From Benthicola sp039584685 (GTDB taxonomy: Bacteria > Gemmatimonadota > Gemmatimonadetes > Palauibacterales > Palauibacteraceae), in the NCBI GenBank assembly GCA_039584685.1, contig JBDGXI010000155.1, positions 1 to 10,672 of the forward strand: a stretch of 10,672 nucleotides of DNA. The letters are read 5' to 3'. Shown here piece by piece: positions 1-5,917 of the stretch (position 1 is its first letter; each line of letters begins with the position of its first letter). The translations under genes and the position numbers were made by a program. The notes beneath the pieces are model-generated. The model searched no databases, had not been told where the DNA came from, and saw only the letters and a program-made list of their open reading frames with translations.

Positions 1-225
1 CGCCCAGTTGATCCCACCGGCCGAAGCGACGGCGTCGTACAGGTGCCCGCCGATGTCATCCAGGACCGGAACCGCGCTGAACACGGAAGCGGTGACGGCC
101 ATCCCGCCGGCAGGGCCAGAACTGTCAGGGCCGGCGCCTGTCGCCGCGGGATCCACGGGCGTGGAGTCGCATGCGGCGAGCGCCATCACGCACAGGCCGA
201 CTGCACTCCAACGAAGACGCTTCAT
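1..225 (-). CDS. Lipoprotein of unknown function (5' part only)
   Basis: The first 75 codons of a minus-strand gene are visible and the frame stays open to the window edge. The protein starts MKRLRW, continues with a hydrophobic stretch (residues 7-18) and has a lipobox LAAC with the lipid-modified cysteine at C19, so it should be exported and anchored by signal peptidase II. The residue after the cysteine is Asp; in enterobacteria Asp at +2 favours retention in the inner membrane, but that rule may not hold here. Residues 20-45 are rich in Ser, Pro, Gly and Ala, a typical flexible tether. A GAGG lies about 8 nt before the ATG and supports this start. The visible part after the tether (around VFSAVPVLDDIGGHLYDAV) matches no family I recognise. 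The lipoprotein call is solid; the function is unknown. Confidence 0.72.
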   Translation of the reverse strand, partial: MKRLRWSAVGLCVMALAACDSTPVDPAATGAGPDSSGPAGGMAVTASVFSAVPVLDDIGGHLYDAVASAGGINWA

Positions 226-291
226 ATCGATTGCCTCGCGATTGAGGGTCTCTCTCGAATGATCGCGACGCACACGAATGCAACGAGTGTA

Positions 292-319
292 CCGAGGGCC
301 GGACCGGGCCGGGGCTCGG
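292..319. repeat. GC-rich imperfect inverted repeat
   Basis: CCGAG (292-296) pairs with CTCGG (315-319), followed by a 2x2 G/G mismatch and then CCGG (299-302) with CCGG (309-312), around a loop of six bases. It could form a hairpin in the 5' leader of the lipoprotein transcript. No T-run follows on either strand, so it is not a standard intrinsic terminator. In sequence this rich in G and C such a hairpin may arise by chance. Confidence 0.3.
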
Positions 320-340
320 CTAAGTCTTTGCCTACATTGT

Positions 341-353
341 TACTTACGAAGTA
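341..353. repeat. Small palindrome in an AT-rich patch, possible operator
   Basis: TACTT (341-345) and AAGTA (349-353) form a 5-bp inverted repeat with a 3-bp centre. It sits in the only clearly AT-richer part of the intergenic region, about 115 bp before the lipoprotein start. The position and symmetry fit a protein-binding site near a promoter, but the arms are short and there is only one copy. Confidence 0.2.
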
Positions 354-411
354 TCGGAGGGCTGGTGGATATTCTGCCGGGCGCCGGATGACGTCCGTCG
401 CGTGTCACCGA

Positions 412-428
412 TGCGCAATCTTTGCGCA
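412..428. repeat. Perfect 7-bp inverted repeat downstream of the TolB/TPR gene
   Basis: TGCGCAA (412-418), TCT, TTGCGCA (422-428): a perfect 7-bp stem with a 3-base loop, 43 bp beyond the stop codon of the minus-strand TolB/TPR gene. The position suggests a transcript-end or mRNA-stabilising hairpin. There is no T-run after it in the minus direction, so it would need Rho or act only as a 3' stabiliser. Confidence 0.3.
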
Positions 429-471
429 GCCGGAGGTTGCATGCCGCGGCGGGGGCGTTGACAAGCCTGAG

Positions 472-2028
472 CTAGAGCCGGCCCACCAGTGCCTGGAATC
501 GGGGATGATCGCGTACCGCGTCCAGGTCCGGATCCTGTTCGATCCAGTCGCGGTGCCCGAATCCGGCTTCCACCGCCTCCTCCAGGCACTCAATCGCCCG
601 ATCCGGCATGTCTTCGAGCGAGTACAGGCAGGCCACGTTGTACTTGACGCCGGCATCGTGCGGATCGATGTCGAGCGCCCTCTCGGCCCACTTGATGCCG
701 GCCTCCCGGTCGCCGGATCGGCAATGCGACACGGCCCGCATCGTGGCAGCCCGCGGATCGTCAGGATTCAGTTCCATGTGCTTCTCGGACACCGCCAGGG
801 CATGCCGGTAGCCCTCGGTCGCATCGGTTTCTCGGCCGAGAGCCTCCAGCGCCTGGGCCGCGAAGAAGGCCGCCTGGTAGTCCTCGCGTATCTCGGTCGC
901 TTGCCGGAACAGACGCGCCGCATCCTCGAGCCGACCCTGCGCGAAGCAGGCGCGCGCATAGAAATAGTGGGCCTCGAACTGGGATGGATCCAGTCGGATG
1001 GCGGCCTGGAACTCCTCTTCCGCCTCCTCGAATCGCTTCAGCTGCAACAGGGCGAATCCCCTGGCGCCGTGGGCCTCGGCGAGGTCGGGATCGAGCTCGA
1101 GCGCCCGAGCGCTGGCTTCATCCGCCCGGCCCAGGTCGGCCCCGCTGGACGGATAGTACATGTGCGTGAGCGAAATCGAGTCGGCGATGCCGGCCCACGC
1201 GAGGGCGAAACCGGGATCCTCGGCTACCGCCCGCTCGAACATCTGGCGCGCGTATTCGAGGCTCTTTCGGCGGCTCTGGCGGAAGAACTGGCGGCCCCGC
1301 AGGTAGAAATCGTAGGCCTGGACGTCGTCGGTGGGATTCCTGGCCAGCGCCTGGCGCTCCTCCGGTTTCAGGATACCGCGAAGGGCCTGCACAACGTTCG
1401 CGGCAATCTCGTCCTCGATATCGAAGACGTCCTTCATCTCCCGGTCGTATCGCTCGGACCACAGGTGATATCCCCCTGCCACTTCGACCAGCTGGGTGGT
1501 GACGCGAAGCCGGTCACCCGAGCGCTGTACGCTTCCCTCGAGAACGGCCCCCGCGCCGAGTTGTCGTCCTATCTCGCGGACATCCGCTGCCTTGCCCTTG
1601 TAGGCGAGCGCCGAGGTGCGAGCCACGACCTGCAGGCCCTCCATGTGGGCCAGCTGGTTGGTGATTTCCTCGCAGATTCCGTCGCTCAGATACTCGTCCT
1701 CGGCGCTGCTGCTCAGGTTCGAGAAGGGGAGAACGACGATGTCCGTGGGTCGGGCCACCGGGGCCACGATCGGGGTGGCGACCGGCGTTCCGCGACCCGA
1801 TGTCCGGCGCCGCCGATCCGGGTGCCCGAAGTGCCAGGCGACGCCGGCGACGATGGGAAGGAACAGCACCCACGAGCCGACGACGAGGTCGGTCGCCCCG
1901 TTCGAGAGATCGAAGCGCCCTGTGGCCCAGTCCGTGAACTCGAGGAGACCCCAACCGGCGGCGAGGTACACGCCGACGACCTGCGGAACACGGCGTCTCA
2001 GCAGCTCGCTCATGAGATTGGCGGACAT
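472..2028 (-). CDS. Membrane-anchored TolB-like domain protein with TPR repeats
   Basis: The 518-residue protein has a short cytoplasmic start, two probable membrane segments (about 15-33 and 46-66), a basic linker (DRRRR, 71-75), a TolB/FlgO-like domain (about 95-225) and TPR helices (about 234-490). Family hallmarks are IVVLPFSNLS followed by EYLSDGICEEITNQL, then GAGAVLEGSVQRSGDRLRV and the LWSERYDRE motif. This architecture is widespread in Gemmatimonadota, Acidobacteriota and Bacteroidota. The domain is often fused to a serine/threonine kinase, a DNA-binding wHTH domain or an adenylate cyclase; here none of these is present and two membrane helices take their place. The role is probably protein-protein scaffolding at the inner membrane; no enzymatic activity is expected. 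I chose ATG 2028 because GGAGGAG lies just upstream. A GTG 69 bp earlier in frame lacks such a site and would start inside the likely -10 box. The next gene upstream ends 116 bp away. Confidence 0.85.
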   Translation of the reverse strand: MSANLMSELLRRRVPQVVGVYLAAGWGLLEFTDWATGRFDLSNGATDLVVGSWVLFLPIVAGVAWHFGHPDRRRRTSGRGTPVATPIVAPVARPTDIVVLPFSNLSSSAEDEYLSDGICEEITNQLAHMEGLQVVARTSALAYKGKAADVREIGRQLGAGAVLEGSVQRSGDRLRVTTQLVEVAGGYHLWSERYDREMKDVFDIEDEIAANVVQALRGILKPEERQALARNPTDDVQAYDFYLRGRQFFRQSRRKSLEYARQMFERAVAEDPGFALAWAGIADSISLTHMYYPSSGADLGRADEASARALELDPDLAEAHGARGFALLQLKRFEEAEEEFQAAIRLDPSQFEAHYFYARACFAQGRLEDAARLFRQATEIREDYQAAFFAAQALEALGRETDATEGYRHALAVSEKHMELNPDDPRAATMRAVSHCRSGDREAGIKWAERALDIDPHDAGVKYNVACLYSLEDMPDRAIECLEEAVEAGFGHRDWIEQDPDLDAVRDHPRFQALVGRL

Positions 2029-2088
2029 CGGCTCCTCCGGCGCACGGCGTCGGGCCGCGGACGCCTGCTTCTCCCCTGTGGATGCGTG

Positions 2089-2117
2089 TGCATACACGAG
2101 AGGAGCGAAAAAGTCAC
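2089..2117 (-). promoter_or_regulatory. Candidate sigma-70-type promoter for the TolB/TPR gene
   Basis: Read on the minus strand, GTGACT (2117-2112) and TATGCA (2094-2089) are separated by 17 bp, a fit to a -35/-10 pair. Transcription would begin near 2082, giving a leader of about 54 nt before ATG 2028. It lies in the 116-bp gap between the barrel gene and the TolB/TPR gene, so the latter may be transcribed separately from the peptidase operon. The match is partial and untested. Confidence 0.4.
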
Positions 2118-2144
2118 ACGGCTTCTACGCGCGGCTCGAGGGCA

Positions 2145-2735
2145 TCACCCGACGGGGATTCCGAACAGGGCCTTGAACTGCCACGAACGGTTTCGCGCCG
2201 CGGAGCCGTCGAACGCGTCGGAGATCCCAATGGAGTACCGGCCGTCCAGACCGAAGTACTTTCCACCCCCGGTTCGAACGGCAAATGCGAGGCCCACGGG
2301 CCAGGTCCACTCCGTGCCCTTGGCCTGATCGCAAGCGCTCACGAGCACCGAGCTGGCGTCTTCGGTGCAGCTCACCTTGATGCCGAGCCCGATTCCGGTG
2401 TAGAAGTTGAAATTGATCGCGTCGTTGTCCGTCGGGATGACGGCGCCGAGAAGAAACGGGATGTCGATGTAGGCCAGGTCCGCGAGGTTCGTGCCGCCCT
2501 TCTGCACGTAGTTGGCCTCGAGGCCGATCATGCTGTTGCGGCTGGTGCGGAACGCGCCGAAGACCCCACCGATGAAGCCCCACTGCGACCCAGTGTTGAT
2601 GAACCCGCCCTGGATGTCGGTCGACGTGGCGCCGGCCGAGATACCGACCATCGTCCTGGCGCGCTGCGCCGACGCGGGCGCGGCGAAGACGAGGCTCAGC
2701 GCGAGCACCAGCAGACTTACCTTGAAACGACTCAT
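2145..2735 (-). CDS. Outer-membrane beta-barrel protein (PorT-like)
   Basis: The 196-residue protein carries a classical signal peptide: basic start MSRFK, hydrophobic core (residues 6-20) and signal peptidase I site ASA|Q after residue 23. The mature part is a series of short alternating beta strands with Gly and aromatic residues, for example GLEANYVQKGG, YIDIPFLLGAVIP, FNFYTGIGLGIKV and KYFGLDGRYSIGI. This pattern is typical of small 8-stranded outer-membrane barrels of the OMP_b-brl_2/PorT group. Two cysteines in one predicted loop (VSC...SAC) could form a disulfide. The last strand does not end in the usual aromatic residue but in IPVG. It starts 45 bp after the peptidase gene with GAGGAG about 10 nt before the ATG, so both genes are probably one transcript. 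The substrate or partner is unknown; such proteins may be structural or carry small molecules. Confidence 0.8.
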   Translation of the reverse strand: MSRFKVSLLVLALSLVFAAPASAQRARTMVGISAGATSTDIQGGFINTGSQWGFIGGVFGAFRTSRNSMIGLEANYVQKGGTNLADLAYIDIPFLLGAVIPTDNDAINFNFYTGIGLGIKVSCTEDASSVLVSACDQAKGTEWTWPVGLAFAVRTGGGKYFGLDGRYSIGISDAFDGSAARNRSWQFKALFGIPVG

Positions 2736-2780
2736 GTGTCTCTCTCCTCTGAGTATCGTGATTCGGTTTGGGCTGGCAGC

Positions 2781-4910
2781 CTACATCGCCGCCGCCGCTT
2801 CGGCCTCGTCGGCCTCTTCCTCCGACTCGTACATCATACCCGCAACCATCTCGACCACGATGCGGTCAGCGTCGTAAACGACGTCGAGCGCGGCCCGGAT
2901 GGCGCGCACATCGACCATCACGTTCCTCCCCTGCTCGGGCAGGTAGATGAAGTCACGCGACAGGCCGTTGATGTTGCGATCGAAATTGAGGCCCACGAGC
3001 TCGAGGTCCGGCGTCACCGCGGGAGACCCGCTGTTTCCACCGTACGAGTCCGTGGTCGAAACGAAGTTCAACGGCGTGCTGAGGTCCAGGCCCTCGGGCG
3101 GTGTCTTCCAGCGCTCCGGCAGGATCCACTCTTCGCCGATCCCCACGCCTGCACCGTGCCCGAAATAGCGATCGTACAGGCCGTAGAAGGTCGTGTACGC
3201 GGGCGCGAGCGTACCGTTGTACGGATACCCCTTCACGATGCCGTCCGCGATGCGGGGGGAAAACGAACCGTCGGGAGGGATCTCGCTTCCGTACACCTCA
3301 AACCGGACGCGCCCCAGGGCGGCCTGCAGGTCGTTCTCCTCTGCGGTGAGCTCGCCTGAAGTCCGCCGGTACTCACTGATGAGCGGAAAGAGCTCGGCCA
3401 TCAGGGCGATCACTGGATCGTCAACGCCGAGTGTACCGGCCTCGATGGCCGCGAGCGTCTCCTCGCCACTGTCGATGACGCTGTTCTCCAGCATGGCGCG
3501 AGCCGCCGTCTCGGGATCGAGCCCGCCCAGGGCCGCCTGCGTGATCGGATGGTCCGCTCCCAGGTAGCGCTCGAAGTCCGCAAGTCGGTACGCCAGGAAG
3601 CCGACTTCGACCTCCGGCGCCCGGTCGCGTACCTGCCGCAGCTCGGCCACGAGCTGCTCCATTTCCTCTTCCGATTCCTCGTCCGCGATCGCGTTGAGTA
3701 CGGTCTGGGCCCGCATGGCCCGAGCCATCGTGATCGACCCGACGAACGTGCTGCCCATGCCCGCGAAGGCCCCCGTGTACGCCGCGTACTCCCGCTTCTG
3801 GACCTGGATGGCGGCCAGACGGTCGAAGATGTCGCCGTACGTGGCGTTCAGCACCGGGTCTGCGGCGATCGCCTCCTGGAGCTTGCGCTCCGCGTCGGCC
3901 TTGCGCGCCATGATCATCGGCTGGTTGAGCGCCTCCAGCCGGCCCGTGTTGGCTTTCAGCGCCCCGAGGCGCGTGCCCAGGACGTGCACGTTGACCGGCA
4001 CGGACACGTCGCGCTGGTATTCGAGCTGCGCGATGGTCTTGAGGCGGTTCGTCTGGCCGGGATTGCCGATGATGAACACTGCGTCGCCCGGTTCGACGCC
4101 GGCGCCCCACCCGAAGTAGTGCGTCGGTTGATAGGGTCGATCGTCCTCGTATACGCGCAGGAACGAGAAATCGAGGTCGTAGCGCGGATAGGTGAAGTTG
4201 TCCGGATCGCCGCCGAAGAACCCCATCTCCACTTCCGCGGCCACCACCAGACGCACGTCCGTGAATCGGCGGAACACGTAGGCCGAGTAGCGGCCGCCGT
4301 TGTAGAGGCCGATCACCTGCACCCAGATCGAGTCGCCGCCCGAAGCGTGCTCTGCCTTGAGCTGCGCCTGGATCCCCTCGACCACTTGGGATCGGGCTGC
4401 ATCCCGGTCTTCGTCGGACGCTGCATCCGTCACCGCGAATACCTGCTCCGAGATGTCCTGCACCCGGATAAGCTGGTCGGCGTAGTACCCCGGTATCCGT
4501 CGCTCGTCCGCCAGAGTGCGGGCGACGAACCCGTCCGAGAGGAGGTCCTCACCTTCTCCGCTCAGGCCCGCGACGGGGTCTCGCACGCAATGGTGGTTGG
4601 TGGCCAAAAGGCCGTGCGGCGATACGAACGAAGCCGAACACCCCGGAATCCGAAGTACCGACAGGCGGGCGCGCTCGAACCACTCGGGGTTCGCTTCGAA
4701 TCCGTACGTTTCGCTGAAGTAGTCGGCTGGCGCGTATTCGAACGTCCACATCTTGCCGTAGTCGAACCGCCCCGCCTGGATCGTGTCCAGGTCCACTCCG
4801 CCTATCTGGGCCGCAGCGGACTGCGGCGCGATCACCAACATCGGCACCGTAGCCGCGAAGAAGAGAGCGAGCCGGACGGTCCGCGCACGGAATCCGTAGA
4901 ACCGAAGCAT
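2781..4910 (-). CDS. S46-family serine dipeptidyl-peptidase, DPP11-like
   Basis: The 709-residue protein is a full-length S46 exopeptidase that removes dipeptides from the N-terminus of oligopeptides in the periplasm or at the cell surface. A signal peptide covers about residues 1-34 (SAAAQ). The chymotrypsin-like triad is visible: H107 in TNHHC (with C91 and C108 as a probable disulfide), D247 in YPRYDLDFS and S627 in GGNSGSP. N238 in DPDNF and D644 in LNFDRN stand where the family holds the substrate amino group (Asn215 and Asp674 of DAP BII, by spacing to its catalytic Asp and Ser). R645, 18 residues after the catalytic Ser, is where DPP11 has the Arg (Arg673) that selects Asp/Glu at P1, and where DPP7-type enzymes have Gly. 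An alpha-helical segment (about 340-530) separates the two halves of the protease fold. The C-terminus ends in an unusual Glu/Ala-rich tail. GGAGG 7 nt before ATG 4910 supports the start. The barrel gene follows 45 bp downstream. Confidence 0.93.
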   Translation of the reverse strand: MLRFYGFRARTVRLALFFAATVPMLVIAPQSAAAQIGGVDLDTIQAGRFDYGKMWTFEYAPADYFSETYGFEANPEWFERARLSVLRIPGCSASFVSPHGLLATNHHCVRDPVAGLSGEGEDLLSDGFVARTLADERRIPGYYADQLIRVQDISEQVFAVTDAASDEDRDAARSQVVEGIQAQLKAEHASGGDSIWVQVIGLYNGGRYSAYVFRRFTDVRLVVAAEVEMGFFGGDPDNFTYPRYDLDFSFLRVYEDDRPYQPTHYFGWGAGVEPGDAVFIIGNPGQTNRLKTIAQLEYQRDVSVPVNVHVLGTRLGALKANTGRLEALNQPMIMARKADAERKLQEAIAADPVLNATYGDIFDRLAAIQVQKREYAAYTGAFAGMGSTFVGSITMARAMRAQTVLNAIADEESEEEMEQLVAELRQVRDRAPEVEVGFLAYRLADFERYLGADHPITQAALGGLDPETAARAMLENSVIDSGEETLAAIEAGTLGVDDPVIALMAELFPLISEYRRTSGELTAEENDLQAALGRVRFEVYGSEIPPDGSFSPRIADGIVKGYPYNGTLAPAYTTFYGLYDRYFGHGAGVGIGEEWILPERWKTPPEGLDLSTPLNFVSTTDSYGGNSGSPAVTPDLELVGLNFDRNINGLSRDFIYLPEQGRNVMVDVRAIRAALDVVYDADRIVVEMVAGMMYESEEEADEAEAAAAM

Positions 4911-5078
4911 TTTTTTGCCTCCGAAGACATATCAGTAGCGACCTTCCATGGTTGGCGCGTGCAAGATGAAGCGTCGTGGGCCACTTGTCACCCTGCGGCC
5001 GGCCCGTACATAGTGGGGCAACCGGAGTTGCACGGGCCGCCGCCGATGGCGGCCGTTGCGTTAGCACAGGCGACGGGA
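4911..5078. promoter_or_regulatory. Divergent promoter region between the peptidase and sigma-factor operons
   Basis: This stretch of about 168 bp separates the minus-strand peptidase from the plus-strand sigma factor and must serve both. The right part holds a plausible plus-strand promoter. For the minus strand I see only the strong ribosome-binding site GGAGG followed by an A-run before ATG 4910, and no clear -35/-10 pair. That could mean an alternative sigma factor reads the peptidase promoter. Confidence 0.5.
4985..5014 (+). promoter_or_regulatory. Candidate promoter for the sigma/kinase operon
   Basis: TTGTCA (4985-4990) matches the -35 consensus at 5 of 6 bases. It is followed after 16-18 bp by TACATAGT (5007-5014), a weak -10. 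Transcription would start near 5020-5025, upstream of both candidate start codons of the sigma factor (5046 and 5079). It is the best match in the divergent region, but only a sequence match. Confidence 0.35.
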
Positions 5079-5693
5079 ATGGACGGCGAACAGAATCCCC
5101 TGCAGGGCGACGTGACTCAACTGCTCCAGGCGGTGCGCGAAGGCGACCCGGCGGCGCTCGATCGGCTCGTCCCCCTGGTGTACGACGAGCTGCGTGCCCT
5201 CGCCAGACGGGAGTTGTATCGCGAGCAGCAGGGACACACCCTGCACGCCACGGCGCTGGTTCACGAGGCGTACCTGAAGCTGGCCGGGAGTGGCATGCCG
5301 GCGTCGGACCGGGCTCACTTCCTGGCGATCGCGGCCCGCGCCATGCGGCAGGTGCTCGTGGACCATGCCCGCCGCCGCAAGGCCGTGAAGCGTGGGGGCG
5401 ACATGGTGTGCACCACGCTCACCGACTCCGGAGGCCAGGTCGAATTCCGGCCTGACGAACTCATCGCGCTGGATGAAGCACTCGATAAGCTGGAACCCCG
5501 GCAGCGCGAGATCGTGGAGTTCCGGTTCTTCGCCGGGCTGGAAGAGAAGGAGATCGCCGACGTCCTCGGGATATCCGATCGCACCGTGCGCCGCGAGTGG
5601 GTGAAGGCCCGCGCGTGGTTGTATCGCTCCATGTATCCGGACGGTCCCGGCAGTCCCTCGGACGGTCCCGGCGGCCCTCCAGTCGGTCCATGA
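5079..5693 (+). CDS. ECF-type RNA polymerase sigma factor
   Basis: The 204-residue protein is an extracytoplasmic-function sigma factor that would direct RNA polymerase to a set of target promoters. Region 2 is clear: DVTQLL, ALDRLVPLVYDELRALARREL, the HTLHATALVHEAYLKL signature and HFLAIAARAMRQVLVDHARRR. Region 4 follows with ALDKLEPRQREIVEFRFFAGL and the helix-turn-helix EKEIADVLGISDRTVRREW. The signature belongs to the group annotated as Sig-70_X6 or ECF sub-family sigma, commonly encoded beside a serine/threonine kinase rather than an anti-sigma factor. The protein ends in a short Gly/Pro tail made from a 7-residue repeat. I chose ATG 5079 because family members usually begin about 10 residues before DVTQLL; an in-frame ATG at 5046 would add 11 residues, and neither has a strong ribosome site. 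The kinase start codon follows 13 bp after the stop, so the two are very likely cotranscribed. Confidence 0.9.
   Translation: MDGEQNPLQGDVTQLLQAVREGDPAALDRLVPLVYDELRALARRELYREQQGHTLHATALVHEAYLKLAGSGMPASDRAHFLAIAARAMRQVLVDHARRRKAVKRGGDMVCTTLTDSGGQVEFRPDELIALDEALDKLEPRQREIVEFRFFAGLEEKEIADVLGISDRTVRREWVKARAWLYRSMYPDGPGSPSDGPGGPPVGP
5639..5672 (+). repeat. Two 13-bp direct repeats encoding the sigma-factor tail
   Basis: GGACGGTCCCGGC occurs at 5639-5651 and again at 5660-5672, a 21-bp (seven-codon) period that gives the tail DGPGSPS-DGPGGPP. A seven-codon in-frame duplication is the simplest explanation. Confidence 0.6.
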
Positions 5694-5706
5694 GGTCGAA
5701 CGGCCG

Positions 5707-5889
5707 GTGAGCGACGAGAGACGGCGCAGGCTCGACGAGCTGCTGGACGAAGTCCTCGACGCGTCCCCGCGGGAGCGCGATGAGATCCTGCGGCGGGCCG
5801 GTTCCGAAGATCCCGGCCTCAGAGAAGAGCTGCAGGCGCTGCTCGCCGCACACGAGCGCTCGGGCGGCATCCTCGACAGTCCGGGGAAT
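5707..5889 (+). CDS. N-terminal leader of the kinase, in a different frame from the kinase domain
   Basis: Starting at GTG 5707, 13 bp after the sigma-factor stop, this frame encodes MSDERRRRLDELLDEVLDAS, then PRERDEILRRAG, DPGLREELQALLAAHE and RSGGILDSP. This is the usual start of kinases that follow such sigma factors: a helical segment of about 55-60 residues ending in an LLAAHE-like motif, just before the kinase domain. The kinase domain itself begins about 20 codons later but in the +1 frame. This frame continues without a stop to 6483, with no recognisable protein beyond about 5890. I read it as the true beginning of the kinase gene, separated from the rest by a one-base insertion (or equivalent) between 5884 and 5915. 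A sequencing error, a real mutation or programmed frameshifting could each explain it. Confidence 0.6.
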
Positions 5890-5901
5890 GTCGGGCCACC
5901 G

Positions 5902-5917
5902 GGAGGGAGGCGGGGTG
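5902..5917 (+). promoter_or_regulatory. Internal ribosome-binding site and GTG start for the kinase reading frame
   Basis: GGAGG (5902-5906) and a second GGAGG (5906-5910) lie 8 and 4 nt before GTG 5915, which opens the kinase frame with MSDVPAAPARIG. It gives a way to translate the kinase without its leader. In a G-rich linker the motif may also be coincidental. Confidence 0.4.

Larger units (their letters stand above)
226..471. other. Intergenic region between the TolB/TPR gene and the lipoprotein gene
   Basis: This 246-bp stretch has no credible gene. It lies downstream of the TolB/TPR gene and upstream of the lipoprotein gene, both on the minus strand, so it should hold the end of one transcript and the promoter of the other. 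It contains a compact inverted repeat (412-428), a locally AT-rich patch with a small palindrome (about 325-355) and a GC-rich imperfect hairpin (292-319). I could not find a convincing -35/-10 pair for the lipoprotein gene, nor a hairpin followed by a T-run. Confidence 0.6.

Noticed and set aside
43..2328. A 761-codon open frame on the plus strand opposite the lipoprotein, TolB/TPR and barrel genes.
   Set aside because: It runs antisense across three genes with clear domains and crosses their intergenic gaps. Its translation is Arg/Gly/Val-rich with no domain. Long antisense frames are expected in GC-rich coding DNA.
4911..5000. TTGCAC-containing candidate promoter for the peptidase on the minus strand.
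   Set aside because: The matching -10 at 17 bp (TCGCTA) is poor and better -10-like words have no -35, so I did not list a specific site.
3549..5078. Extension of the sigma-factor frame about 1.5 kb upstream into the peptidase region.
   Set aside because: The frame is open only because it is antisense to the peptidase. Sigma-factor homology begins near residue 10 of the protein starting at 5079.
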